The notes below the pieces were generated by a model. It did no database searches. It saw only the letters and a list, made by a program, of their open reading frames with translations, and was not told where the DNA came from. This document shows, one piece after another, positions 31,590 through 42,613 of a stretch of 64,000 nt of DNA. How positions within the stretch are numbered: the first letter of the stretch is position 1; each line of letters begins with the position of its first letter. The stretch comes from Adineta ricciae (Eukaryota > Rotifera > Eurotatoria > Adinetida > Adinetidae), in assembly GCA_905250025.1 (NCBI GenBank), contig CAJNOJ010000206.1, forward strand, positions 119,318-183,317, written 5' to 3'. Both the position numbers and the translations under genes were made by a program.

Positions 31590-33894
31590 TTAATCAAAAG
31601 ATATTTCAAATTTTTGAATTCGATGATTCGCATAATCTCCAACATAAAAATCTCCTTCAGAATCAAAAGATAAACCATGAGGTTGATCTAATTGATTTGA
31701 CTGTTTCCCTGATCGATTATTTCCAATAACAACAGCACCTTCACGTGAACCTTCATACCAGCACATTATACGATGATTATCGCAATCTGCTATATAGATT
31801 TGACCTAAATGATTAAGAATAATTCCTTGAGGAGATGATAGTTGATTGAGATTTTTTCCTTGACCATTTCCACCAGCAACAATTATTCCTTCACGAGCAT
31901 CTTTTCTCCATTTTACTATACGATGATTATCACGATCTGATATGTAAATAGAATTATTTTCATCAACATATAGAAATGATGGATTATTGAGTTGATTAAG
32001 TTGGCCTCCTTTTCCGTTTCCACCTGCTACTAATATTCTTTCTGTTTCATTTTCTTTCCACCGTGTTACTACATGGTTAACATAATCAGATATATAAATA
32101 TAACCATCTTTATCCATTGCTAAATGAGAACAATCAATATTTGATAGAAGAATTTCTGGATTTTTTTTCTCTTTAATTGACCAACGCATTATACGTCTAT
32201 TTCCTTGATCAGCAATAATTAAAGACATATTTTCCTGATCAATGAGGATCTCTGATGGATAATTCAATTGAAATATTTCATTTCCTTTTTCATATCCTCC
32301 TGCAATGCATTCACCTTCTTGTCCATCAGATTTCCATTGGATAATACGATGATTATTACGATCAGCTATAAAAATTCTTTTATAAGTATCGATAAAGATT
32401 CCATTTGGACAATTAAGTTGATTTAATTGTTGCCCTTTACCACTATTTCCAATAACAGTGGTTCCTTCTTGTTTCCACTTGATTTGTGCTAGGCATTACA
32501 GAATAGATTAATTGTTAGCAAAACATCCAAATGTAAATTCAACAAAAAAAATGTACTCTGTAGGACGTTTTCTTTAACTTGTTATTTCACTGTACAGATC
32601 TTATGATGTGTTATTAGCAAACATGATGCGTTCAAAAAGTTTCCGGGCTTTTGTCTATATGCAGTAGAGACAGAGCGCGATCTATGGATATGGTAATCAT
32701 TATGGTTGATAAAATATGCATCTACGAATTTAACAGATTCTGCGAGGCCATCATGTTCATACTGATGAAAAATCAAAAATCAGCCATGTGTGATGGAGTA
32801 TGGTCACTATAAACCGCTGTTAAACATTTTTGAATGTCGGCTGGAGATTCGCTTTCCAAAACCAGAAATTTGATCACCAAACGATACTTGGGCTTTCGAT
32901 TTTTCATCGGTATGAAACGAGTGGTTTAGTAAAACCCGTTAGATTCGCAGATGCGTATTTCATTAACCAATGATTGCCATATCTATAGATCGCGCTATGT
33001 CTCTACTGCAGATAGACAAAAGTCCGGAAACTTTTTGAATGCACCATATATTATGTTTTTGGTCAGGTAATTCAAGATCATTATTTACATGCCAAAAGAT
33101 TATCAACTAGGATAAAAAGTTCAAAATGCCGGAAGTAGAGTAAACAATTGCCTCATTCCAGAATACGCCGCTGTAATACATTAGACATCAGTTGTTTCTA
33201 ATCTCATTTATGTTATCTTACATCTATATATTACGGGCATAATCAGCGTTACGAAAATTTTCCTGAAAAACCTTTTCCCATGTAAAGGTGATCGCTGTCT
33301 GATTTCTTCGTTATGTAAAAGAATCTGACTTCTTGTTCTTACTACCGAAATGAACGAATCTTTTTCACACTAACCCGATGAGATTATTGAAATTTCATTG
33401 AGAAATGCAGCTGGTAATATGTTGTGTCGAATGGAAATATTTAACGGTTGAATAAGTTGCTTTGTAAGATGTGTTAATTTATTTCTCAATTGATTTAAAT
33501 CAATTTCATTAAATTCATTATCTTGGTGAAATTGTTTAATTTGTTCAATAATTTGATTAAATTTTTGTTCAATGATTAATAATTGATTATTAGGATATTT
33601 TATTAACATTTGTCGACATTGTTCTGCTGTTTGTTTGATTTTTTCAATAGAATTCTCTTCCCATTGATTAATTCGTTCGATTAAAGAAAAGTTTTCTGGT
33701 TTGTGTCGTTCTTGTTCAATTGCTTGTTGAAATATGTCACGATCAATTTTAATTTCATTTAATTCTATGCGAAGTTTTTCTCGATGCTCTGTTATATGAG
33801 AAAGACAAAAATCTTTTAGACATCCTTCACAATGATAAACAATTTTATCTTTGTGACAAATGAAACATTGGGCTTTGCTACTTGCTGCCATCAT
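31590..33894 (-). CDS. B-box zinc finger, coiled-coil, NHL-repeat protein (copy A')
   Basis: The model is complement(join(31590..32488,33375..33894)), 472 aa, exactly the length of copy A. Exons, splice sites and domains match that gene: B-box-like finger at about residues 10-45, coiled coil to about 155, then six NHL repeats. Replacements relative to copy A are few and mostly conservative (for example ISSG against ISTG at the exon 1 end, GDYANHR against ADYANHR in the last repeat). Both copies keep intact frames, so both may be expressed. They could be paralogues or the two members of an allelic or homeologous pair that the assembly placed on one scaffold. Confidence 0.85.
32630..33043. repeat. 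Intronic foldback element, copy A'
   Basis: Counterpart of 1160-1621. It lacks a block of about 22 bp near the outer end of the left arm and the matching complementary block in the right arm, so the hairpin is preserved but shorter. Confidence 0.75.
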
Positions 33895-34419
33895 TAAAAC
33901 ACAAAACGGTGCGAATATGTTTTTGCGTACATAGTAAGTATCGAAAGGAAATCAGAGAACGAAAAGAAAAATTTCGCTTTTATATGTAATAAATTTTTGT
34001 TGTTGTTGTTGAAACGTGACTAGTAGAAATAATTTAACATCCATTGAAATCGTATGAAAATATTCAAATCCTCCATATTCATGTCGAATCTTATTTCTTT
34101 TCTTTTCTTTGAAAAACAATTGTTACGAGAGTAAGGGTGAGAGCGGTGGTAGCATTGTTACCGTGAACTTGGGTAACCGTGAGTGTCGGTATCAATGTCA
34201 GTTTGACTATGAGTGTAGCTGGGTACGGGAAAAGTGAGGACGTAGAAATGAGTTTCAACAACTATGCCTATACGATACCTGTGTTTAAACTCACAACCAT
34301 ACGCACACACTTACGTTTACCTATATGAAGTTCATATATATATTAATTCGTTACATAAGTGCGAATGTTTTGAAGTGACCCACACCTGATTGGTTTTTCT
34401 AAATAAAGTTAGTGATTAT

Positions 34420-35414
34420 TCATTCAACTGAAATCAATATTCTTAGTTGCATTGATGTATAAAAAGAACTTTTCACAAGGTTTGGAGAGCTGGTAAGTTT
34501 TTATTTGTCTTTCTGTATTTCCTGTATTTGCTATTTAGTAAGAATAATTTATGCTTTTGACGTTGCATTTTTTTCGGAATTTCAACAGATGTTGATTCGT
34601 ATTTTCCTATTTCCTTTCCATTTCCATCATACTTGATTTCTGCACAACGACAAGACACTATGCTGCTTGTGGATAAGACGGATATCCTGTCTGCATATTA
34701 AATTCAGCTGATGATTCTATGTCGAAATGCAATCGTATTCCTGCGTGCCGGAATAAACATCGGTAGTTGATGCAGCCCACACTCCGGCAATGTTAAATCT
34801 CAATGGAGCGTTAGCTGTAAATAAAGTAAGATCTTTTCCTCCTTGAAAGTCTCTGATTCCGTTGTTGGCATATAGTTACCAATTTTATATCTGCCGTTAT
34901 TGAATACAACTACAAATCTGGCTGCAGGATAGCTGGAAATTATAGATCTGCTGCTAGGTGTGTGACCGTTCTGGTTTAATTCAAATAGTAGTTAAGCGAT
35001 CGAGAAAAGAGCCGGTGTCAGTTGAATATAGAAAGACTTGTTAAGTCTTATTTTCAGCAGTTCCTTTTTGACGAACTGGCCGGTTAGTGCAATTCACATG
35101 AATCGATGGCAACCAGTTCTACAGTTCCGAACTGTCACACACCTACCGTAAAGCCATGTGAATGTCATCCCGCAGCAGAAGATGCTTTTTAACAGTCAAT
35201 GGATGTACTACAGACGACCTTGTTCGATAGTTATGTTTGAGCGTATATGCACGTCACCGGGAGTCAAAAGGTTAAAGTGCTCATATAATTAAGAATGTTG
35301 ATCAAAAGAATACAAATTTCCTATTATCGACTTTTCTATGAAGTAAAAGTATTCTTCTCATCTTCGTTTCACATCGACATTGTGAAGATAGCGTAAATGT
35401 CATTTATTGTTTAT
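34420..35414. other. Spacer between A' and the GTPase pair
   Basis: No recognised gene. A 61-codon minus-strand frame (34473-34658) is low complexity. TGTGTGACCGTTC near 34964 and its approximate inverse near 35132 hint at a decayed foldback. This kilobase is absent from the A and B' copies, which both end at Ns. Confidence 0.4.
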
Positions 35415-37188
35415 TCAGAAAGGATAAAAACAATAACTGTATTTTTGCTACGCCGCTAAACTAAAGTATTATGAAGTTTTTATTTCTTGATAAGGAGCCA
35501 TCAAGTCTTTTTCATTTAATTCTAGCAATAGTTTTGCCGCTTCTTGTTTTGCATCCTCTGGTGTAAAATGAAGTTTAAGAAACATTTCTTCGAGCTCAGG
35601 ACGCAACGATACTTCTTGAAAGCCTAACCATGCCACGTATCTGATTAACGTATTATAAAACGAGCGTGCCATAATCATTACTTTACGTTTCCATGAATCG
35701 ATGGGTATTGGCGTTGTAAGAGCATGTTTTTTAATAGCGCTAATTACATTCGTACGAGAAATTAAGTACTGATTTAATACGACATCTGGATTAGTTGGTG
35801 AACTTTTAATTGTTGATACACAAACACCATCGATAAAATTATATTTCAGCTTATTCTTAATATCATTACAATTTTCTATCCACCATTTATTTAGTGGATT
35901 ATCATGATCACAATTTGTACGTACAAATAAACATGGTATTCGATGTTCACATAAATTCTCTACAAATATTCGATAATTAGCTTTGAATTGTTCGGTACTT
36001 ATACGTGGATTTGAATGGCAACAAATTAATAAATTGATACCATTTGGAATTGCATATGCAAGTTTAATTAATTGAACGAAAGCTGTCGATGTTGGTACGT
36101 TTCCATCTGTACTTTCCGAAAGACCCGCTGTATCATATAAATTGATTGTCAAATCAGGGTAACCTTTGATCGATCCGGTAACTCTTGCATTATCCATTGT
36201 ACATCCTAATACACAATCGCTTGATTCAACGACAATATCATCATATATTAAATTGATGAGCGCACTTTTGCCAGCACCCGATTCTCCGAATATTACCACA
36301 TTGTATTCCAATTTATTTGGTGAGTTGCTTTCTTCAACATCAGACTGTTGACTTTCAGAACCTGAAGACATTCTCAATGTTAATAGTAATGAAAACTTGT
36401 AAATATTGTCCCCTTTTTATTATCACTTCTTCAATTATAGAGCTCTAACAAGTGCACGTTGTATCTTGGATTTTTCTTACTTTGCAGAATATAGGAAAAA
36501 ACCAGACTTATGCGACTTTTTTTTAGTTCTTATCTTTTATCGAAATATTTCACAAGGCGTCTGATGAAATATTTTGGGCTTCTACCCAGCAGATAAGGAA
36601 CGGTTTCGCCTTCTCTTTAAGAAAAAAAATTCTAGAAAAGAATCTTGTTGTCAGTAAGATTGCATACAAAACAGAAAAATTCATATAATTTGTTTTTTGT
36701 ATGATAGATACAATGGCAAAAGCCCGTGTTAAATATACATCGGATAGTCGAGTTGTACAAACACCTATTACATACAATATCCTATTAGCTGGTGAAACAG
36801 GAACAGGTTAATAGTTAATTTTTTCATTAAAATATTTCAACTCTTTTGCCTTCAAGGAAAAAGTGCAGTGATAAATATGATATTTGATGAAGATCGTGTA
36901 GAAACTTCCTCAGGTGCTATTGGCTGCACTAGAGATTGTAATTCAGTTCGTGGTACACTCAAAGAATATCCTCATATGAATTTAAGAATGGTTGACACAG
37001 TTGGTCTTGGTGAAAGTTTAGAGGGTGAAGTACCAAATGAACAGGCAATGAATATATTTCAAAATAAAATAGATAGTTTATATTCCAAAGATGGTATTCA
37101 TTTAATTCTATATTGTATTAGAAAAGGTAGACAATTAACGCCAACTATTGAACATTATCAAACAATTGTTCATGATTTATGTGAAAAA
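35415..37188. repeat. Segmental duplication copy B (GTPase pair)
   Basis: Matches 62166-64000 in the same orientation at high identity; the match continues to the window end, so the real unit is longer. Copy B lacks a 67-bp block present in B' at 62199-62265. Confidence 0.9.
35469..36371 (-). CDS. AIG1/GIMAP-like GTPase (copy B, minus gene)
   Basis: 300 aa, single exon, from the ATG at 36369-36371. A Ser/Glu-rich N-terminus leads to the P-loop GESGAGKS (29-36). The G3 motif is DTAG (80-83) and a G4-like motif TNCD lies at 152-155. The TRAFAC-class AIG1/IRG-like families share this arrangement. The C-terminal third is helical with a hydrophobic stretch (YVAWLGFQEV), and no clear lipidation site is seen. 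Animal relatives act in immune or stress responses at membranes; a defence role here is inference. The gene is divergent from the GTPase at 36713, with about 340 bp between start codons as a shared promoter region. Confidence 0.8.
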   Translation of the reverse strand: MSSGSESQQSDVEESNSPNKLEYNVVIFGESGAGKSALINLIYDDIVVESSDCVLGCTMDNARVTGSIKGYPDLTINLYDTAGLSESTDGNVPTSTAFVQLIKLAYAIPNGINLLICCHSNPRISTEQFKANYRIFVENLCEHRIPCLFVRTNCDHDNPLNKWWIENCNDIKNKLKYNFIDGVCVSTIKSSPTNPDVVLNQYLISRTNVISAIKKHALTTPIPIDSWKRKVMIMARSFYNTLIRYVAWLGFQEVSLRPELEEMFLKLHFTPEDAKQEAAKLLLELNEKDLMAPYQEIKTS

Positions 37189-37620
37189 CAAGTCCCATGT
37201 TTATTAGTTATCACTCGCTGTGAAGGAGATTCTCCTACTGGTCGATGGTGGAAAGAAAATGAAGTTTATTTACGAAAAAATTTAAAATTTGATGTTGATG
37301 ATGCTGTAGCTGTTACAGCCGTTAAAACTGATGCATCATTATCCGAGTATAACGAATCGAGAAGACAATTAATAGAAGCTATTAGACAATATGCATTAAA
37401 AGAACCTTGGCGTTCGAAAAATTTGAAAGAGAAATTATTATCGTTATATCACAGTAAAGTACATAGGCCATCAATTAAACGACAGGGAACATCTGATCCA
37501 TTATGGAAACAATTACAAGAGCCAATGAATACCCAATCGTTAACTCGATCATTATGGTCATGGTTTTCTTCTACTTCTCGTGCAGTGTCATGCGATGAAG
37601 ATCAAAATGAAAAAAACTAA
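36713..37620 (+). CDS. AIG1/GIMAP-like GTPase (copy B, plus gene)
   Basis: The two-exon model is join(36713..36806,36857..37620), 285 aa. The 50-nt intron (GTTAAT...TTCAAG) interrupts the P-loop after the first base of Gly32, and splicing gives GETGTGKS (27-34). Switch II carries DTVG (78-81), and TRCEGD is the likely G4-like loop. The C-terminal region is basic, then Ser/Trp-rich (SLWSWFSSTSRA). Sequence is clearly related to, but distinct from, the divergent partner at 35469, so the pair arose by older duplication and was then copied together. Nucleotide binding is supported by the motifs; the biological role is not known. Confidence 0.8.
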
Positions 37621-38097
37621 TTCTTAACGAATAAAATTGAGTGATGACATATGAAATTCACTAAGCAAGTTTAAGAAAAATAAAACATTAAAGAAATATC
37701 ATAAAATAACTTGTTATTAACGTCATAGTTTCACTATATTGATGGTACTATGATGAATACCTTTTTCACAGGATATGAGCATGTATCGAGAAAAAAAGAT
37801 GAAATTCAAAAATTTACATCTTACTAGTGATAATTATTCGATTGTCTCAATTATTCCTATGGAATGTAAACAACATGTTAATGGCAACTCCATTCATGGA
37901 AAAGTGTTTACCTGATTTACTGAGAAGGAAAAATAGTGATTTCTCAGGGAGGCGAGGAGGTATCAACCGAAATCTATTAAAGATTTTATGCTTAGTCAAT
38001 GTCGCATATCAAATGATATAGAAACAAACGAAACCGGAGTGGACACATGTGAATGTTCCTTCATAACATAAATACCAGTTAGATGGCTTAATGAACC
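37621..38097. other. Decayed downstream region
   Basis: No intact frame. Scattered translations with several stops (for example IPMECKQHVNGNSIHGKVF) suggest a decayed coding region leading into the fragment at 38098. Confidence 0.35.
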
Positions 38098-38343
38098 TGA
38101 TCGATTTTCAACAAAATCAATAACAATTTCGACGATATAACAGCGATTAAACTTGATATTCCATGTAAATTATGTACATCACATGTGTGCCTATGTGAAA
38201 TAACTTTTATAGAGGAAAATAAAAAGCAAGATCAGATACTATGTCAGCAAGTTTACAAACAATCATTTTGCCAAGGAGATCAATATCAGCTTATGTTGAA
38301 TATTGAATATGATTCAGACTGTCTAATTTACATTTTACAATAA
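38098..38343 (+). pseudogene. Cys-rich coding remnant, unknown family
   Basis: About 80 open codons ending in TAA at 38341, with clustered Cys (IPCKLCTSHVCLCEI, then LCQQ, FCQG, SDCL). Codon usage looks coding and the upstream 300 bp carries related broken frames (for example VRWLNEPDRFSTKS). No start codon in frame. It may be the last exon or a relic of an unrecognised gene. Confidence 0.3.
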
Positions 38344-38935
38344 TCGTTGACATAATTTTCCCGTAAATCTTTCGGCTTCGGAATTTCTTCCGGATTTGAA
38401 ACTCTTTTATTATAATTATATTTCATTGGTTTTCACTTTCTAAAAAGTCGCGAGTGATTTTATACAGATTCATGAGTTTCATACTTTCTTCTATTGATTT
38501 TCGTAAAAATTTAGTTTAATTTGTGACTTGTATTCATTTTGAATATTCGAACTAATGTGAATTTACATAATGAGGCTACTGTTACATATATCAGTTTGTT
38601 TCTCCATATGATTGAGAAAGGTGCCCTTTACATCTGACATCTCTGAGCATGAAGTCGTTCAACACCATTTACTATACTGGTATTAAATGACTTTTTGTAA
38701 CGCGGTAAATGAAGAACATTCAACCGAAGTAGAACAAAAACCAATAATACATGCTTACACAAAACAAAAGTGTTTCATTCAGTGTATTTTTCTCTTTTCG
38801 TTTCTCTTACGACGGACATGTGCAACCATAGATTGTTCTGCATGATTTGCACATAGGAGAGGGAAAAGGTAGTCGCTTATTTCTTCATTATAACGTTTCA
38901 TTTTTTGTACACATCAACTACGGTAAATAACTAAA
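38344..38935. other. Intergenic region
   Basis: AT-rich, nothing recognised. The 3' end should carry the promoter of the ABM-fold gene. Confidence 0.4.
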
Positions 38936-39401
38936 ATGGTGGTCACTGTTGTTGTACATTTAACTGCAAAAAACGAGCATGTGGATAAAGTAAAAGCAAA
39001 ATTAATTCAAGCAAGTCGTGTCTATGTTAAAGATCAAGGAACCATCAATTGGTATGTTCATCAGGGTAAACGAAATGTGTTATTATATTTATTATTTAAA
39101 TAAAAATTTCTCATATGAAAAATGATAGATGCAACGGATCCAACGAAATTTACCATTGTTGAACGATATGAACAAGGAAATTATGCACAAGCCCATATCA
39201 ACCATCCATACTTTAAAGAATTTTGTTCGTATGTAAACCCGCTTCTTGCTAAACCTTGGGTAAGTAATTATTTTCATCACTAAAATACTTCATCTATTAT
39301 TCTATTTGGAATCTTAGGAAATACATCAGTTAGTCGAGTTAGATACATCAAAAGAAGTCGAAGTTCCACCACAAACCTGGTCGGATGAAACAAAGAACTA
39401 A
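38936..39401 (+). CDS. ABM-superfamily (antibiotic biosynthesis monooxygenase-like) small protein
   Basis: The three-exon model is join(38936..39065,39129..39259,39318..39401), 114 aa, with exact frame through introns of 63 and 58 nt (GTAAAC...GATAG and GTAAGT...CTTAG). The sequence begins MVVTVVVHLTAKNEHVDKVK and continues with INWYVHQDATDPTKFTIVER and YEQGNYAQAHINHPYFKEF. This is the ferredoxin-like pattern of the ABM/YgiN family: a first beta strand, helix, central strands, then the conserved His before the second helix. Members are dimeric; some are quinone-related monooxygenases and many have no known substrate. The missing cofactor signature fits a cofactor-free family. Function beyond the fold is not supported. 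Confidence 0.8.
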
Positions 39402-40852
39402 ACTATACTTCCAATGACATTTTCTCCCGTGATACTTCTTTAGAGCCCCTTACCCACCCTAGATGATCGCAAAATTCTATCAAATAATTAATGCTTTTGA
39501 ATTATACGTTCGTTTTTTTTCTCGCATAGGGCGATTTATTTATTTGATTATGCCGAGATTTTCGATTGTCCTACTTCTCTTCATTCTATCAATATTTTCC
39601 TTTCGCTCAGAAAGTTTCTCGTCACCTGTGCTTCGTCATCATTGCACAATTCATGACAAGGCAAAAAATACAAATACATTCTAATGTTTATTCAACAGAA
39701 TCATCACAGCATTTATCTAGAGCAACGGTCCAAATCGGTCATTTTGTTCCCCCAGGAAAAGAAAAGGATTTTTGATTGCAACCAGTTTTTCTCTTGGGTG
39801 CGTGTCTTTGCAGAAGTCTTTCTTAAATCGACATCGTCATTGATATAACAGATTGATAGGTAAATACAAGAAGGTAATTTGATTTTTCTTCAAGAAAACT
39901 ATAGGTCAACAACCAACAAGGCATTGGTCACAAGTTTCTTTTCACATATATAAATGAAATAAATTATAACGAAATGATTTGATAATATTACAACCGGATT
40001 CCTTGACATGAATTGTGATTTCTGATGAAATTACGGTCTGTGTCAACGCTGCAGGTAGACAATTAAATGGGAAAACACAAAAATCAGTGAAAACTCATTT
40101 TCACGAAAATTTTCGCCCAAAGGATAAAAACATTTCATTTTATTTCTTAAATTCGACAAGAAAACAAATCATCCTTTCAAAAAGTATTCATGAGTGAAAC
40201 ACCCGTTGAGTAAGCTTCAAATAAGTAAATCATTCAACGAAGTTATAGCTGGCTTTTTCCAGGTAATGTATGTTTAGATGATTCAGTCAATCATGCTGTG
40301 TCATACACCGCATGGTATTAAGATACAATTTTTTGTACAGAATGTTTTCATCAAGCAATACCATATTGATATAGGTGTTATAAGAAATATCGGTCGAATC
40401 GGAGCCCAAGATCAAACGACCACAATTTGCTAGTTCATATTTAAACATTCTCTTCATTAATAGAGAAATTTATGGTTTATCGTTATAAAACGAGTTTCAA
40501 TAGTTTCGATGAATGCTTTACAGAACACAATTTGTTTCCTCTAATTATCTCTACTTCGAGATTCACATATTCACCGATGTTAACAAAACCAAATAAATTC
40601 AGTAGGATCAGTGTCTTCGCAGTTCATCGAGCAATATTCAGTCGAGTTCTTTTTATTCGAAAAGAAGATGAAATTTATCTGAAGTGTTCCGTTATTGAAT
40701 AAATCTCAACATACAGAGAGTAACAAAACTTATATCCTATAATGTCTGCAGCCTAACCGTAATTATGTTCCTTCAAATACATTTCGCTCAGGGTCTTCTC
40801 ATTGTTTGGAACACACATCCTATTGACGCTAATATATCAAGTTTCATTGGAA
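39402..40852. other. Intergenic region
   Basis: No supported gene. Frames at 39463-39775 and 40472-40702 (76 codons) have no family resemblance. Confidence 0.4.
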
Positions 40853-42151
40853 TTAATTTTTACATGAAGTGGAATTAACATTGAATCTAACCAACTTTTT
40901 CTCGTCATGATCATAGACATATAAGTTTCCGTATTTATCAAATGCTATTCGATCAGGGAACGACATTTTTGTTCCATTAGTCGATACTCCTCCAATAGCG
41001 ATACCAAGATATTCAGCATTTATCGACCATCTCGTAACTTTACCAGATTCTCCAATTAAAACATTTCCCATTTTATCTAACAGTATCGCTTGAGGTTCAA
41101 TATAATCTGCGGGTGCATCAGAAAGAGCTGTCTTAGGACCACCACCAAAGATAACTGTTCCATAAACAGATCCATCTGAGAATCGTCTTATGGCTTGTCG
41201 AAATTTAAGATGTGTTTGAACATATATATGGTTGTTTTGCTCATCTACAGCTAATGCTGATGCCATATCAATTTGATCCGAATTTGATTCATCTTGTTTC
41301 CTTCCAGCAACAAGTATTTGCGAAGTACCATTATTTATCCATTTAACAACACGGTGATGACCACTGTCCAATACATAAACATCATTTTTGGAATCAACAT
41401 ATAATCCATTACAACCTCTGTCAAGTTCGTTTATATTCCAACCTGTTCCATTTGCACTAAATACACGTATTGGTGTAGGATTCCCATTAACTAATTTATA
41501 TATACCAGGAACATCATGAAACATGTAATAAAAGTAAATTGAATTTGTCAATGAATGATAAAATAATGGAGTTCCGAGAAAATGTCCTTGAAACAGATTA
41601 ATCGGTTTATCAGCACCCGGAAGCCATTTTTGCAACGTATTCAAATTTGAATTAGAAATATATATATTGAGATCAGTATCTACAATAAAACTTTCTACAT
41701 AATCGCTTCGAAGTAAGATTTCTCCCGTTTGATTCCAACTGATTGGAATACAAATGTCTAATACTAAAAGAAAACAGAATTTAATAATCGTCTGAAAACA
41801 AATTAGCAAACCTTGTTGATTTCTTGTTGTTGTTGGTCTAACTGATATAGATGAGGGTGTTTCTGTCGTCGTTGTGCTGGTCAAAACTGATGTTGTTTTC
41901 TGTCTTGTAACTATAAAGATGATACCGAAAATTGATACCGAAAATAAAAGCACCAATAAACATATTCCAAAAATTGTTATTCGATACTTTTTACATAGAG
42001 ATGGTGAATTAGTTCCTCCACTTGAACTCTCGAGTAAAGTATCATGCGATTGCGATAAACAGTCATTAACCATTCGGGAAAAAAATTTTAAAAGGTAAAG
42101 ACGTGATATGTATCTGTATTTGTCTTTTACTTCATTTATAAATTCATTCAT
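40853..42151 (-). CDS. Type II membrane NHL-repeat protein
   Basis: The model is complement(join(40853..41763,41812..42151)), 416 aa. The 48-nt intron (GTTTGC...TTTTAG) is a multiple of three and open, so retention would add 16 hydrophobic residues without breaking the frame. N-terminal cytosolic part of about 57 residues ends in CKKYR, then a transmembrane helix (residues about 58-82). A Thr/Ser-rich linker follows, then Cys (LDICIPISWNQTG) and six NHL-like repeats (for example GLYVDSKNDVYVLDSGHHR). The positive residues before the helix place the propeller outside the cell. The repeats are more diverged than in the B-box/NHL genes. A second possible first exon lies at 42232-42520. Confidence 0.75.
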   Translation of the reverse strand: MNEFINEVKDKYRYISRLYLLKFFSRMVNDCLSQSHDTLLESSSGGTNSPSLCKKYRITIFGICLLVLLFSVSIFGIIFIVTRQKTTSVLTSTTTTETPSSISVRPTTTRNQQGLLICFQTIIKFCFLLVLDICIPISWNQTGEILLRSDYVESFIVDTDLNIYISNSNLNTLQKWLPGADKPINLFQGHFLGTPLFYHSLTNSIYFYYMFHDVPGIYKLVNGNPTPIRVFSANGTGWNINELDRGCNGLYVDSKNDVYVLDSGHHRVVKWINNGTSQILVAGRKQDESNSDQIDMASALAVDEQNNHIYVQTHLKFRQAIRRFSDGSVYGTVIFGGGPKTALSDAPADYIEPQAILLDKMGNVLIGESGKVTRWSINAEYLGIAIGGVSTNGTKMSFPDRIAFDKYGNLYVYDHDEKKLVRFNVNSTSCKN

Positions 42152-42231
42152 GCGTACAGAAACAACATTCCCGTTTTTCTAACGCCTCTTTTTTTTTTCT
42201 TTGTGCCTTATAATAAGTCTTCTTTACTTAC

Positions 42232-42520
42232 TAATCGATTCAAGTTTAGTAGTTTTCACAGTTGTTGTCGTTGCTGTTGTTATCGTCGATACTATTACAA
42301 ATGTATTCATCTCTATCGATTCATCGTGTTTTCGCGGCCGTAACCATATCATACATATGAAAATTATGATAAAAAACAATCCTAGACCAATAATACTGGC
42401 ATAGATCAAATTTTGCGCTGGATGAACAGGTTGATCATTATTTGATCTTTCATTTTGTAATATAAGGGCATTATTAGGCACACCACCTACAAAGTCGCTT
42501 AATTCATCGCTTTCATGCAT
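42232..42520 (-). CDS. Alternative first exon or separate small TM protein
   Basis: The ATG at 42518-42520 opens 96 codons with a transmembrane helix (about residues 39-60, IGLGLFFIIIFICMIW), a basic stop-transfer (RPRKH) and a Thr-rich linker (TTATTTTVKTTK). It ends at a consensus donor A|GTAAGT; reading through gives a stop two codons later. The donor is in phase 1, the same as the donor at 41811, so it can splice in frame to the NHL exon at 41763. The architecture (TM plus Thr-rich linker) repeats that of the first exon at 41812-42151. The charge pattern would place the propeller in the cytosol instead, which weakens the case for a shared function. Confidence 0.5.
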
Positions 42521-42613
42521 GATAATGCAAAGTGAAGTGTCTGCGTAATGATAAACATAAAAACATATTCGTTTTCAATTTATTATAGAGGAAAAAGTAC
42601 ACAAACGTGTCAA

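Larger units (their letters stand above)
31462..34419. repeat. Segmental duplication copy A'
   Basis: Same-strand counterpart of 1-3061, including the B-box/NHL gene, intronic foldback and upstream flank. It differs by scattered substitutions, small indels and a deletion of about 60-100 bp in the upstream flank. On the right, homology ends at about 34419, the position corresponding to the N at 3062. Confidence 0.9.
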
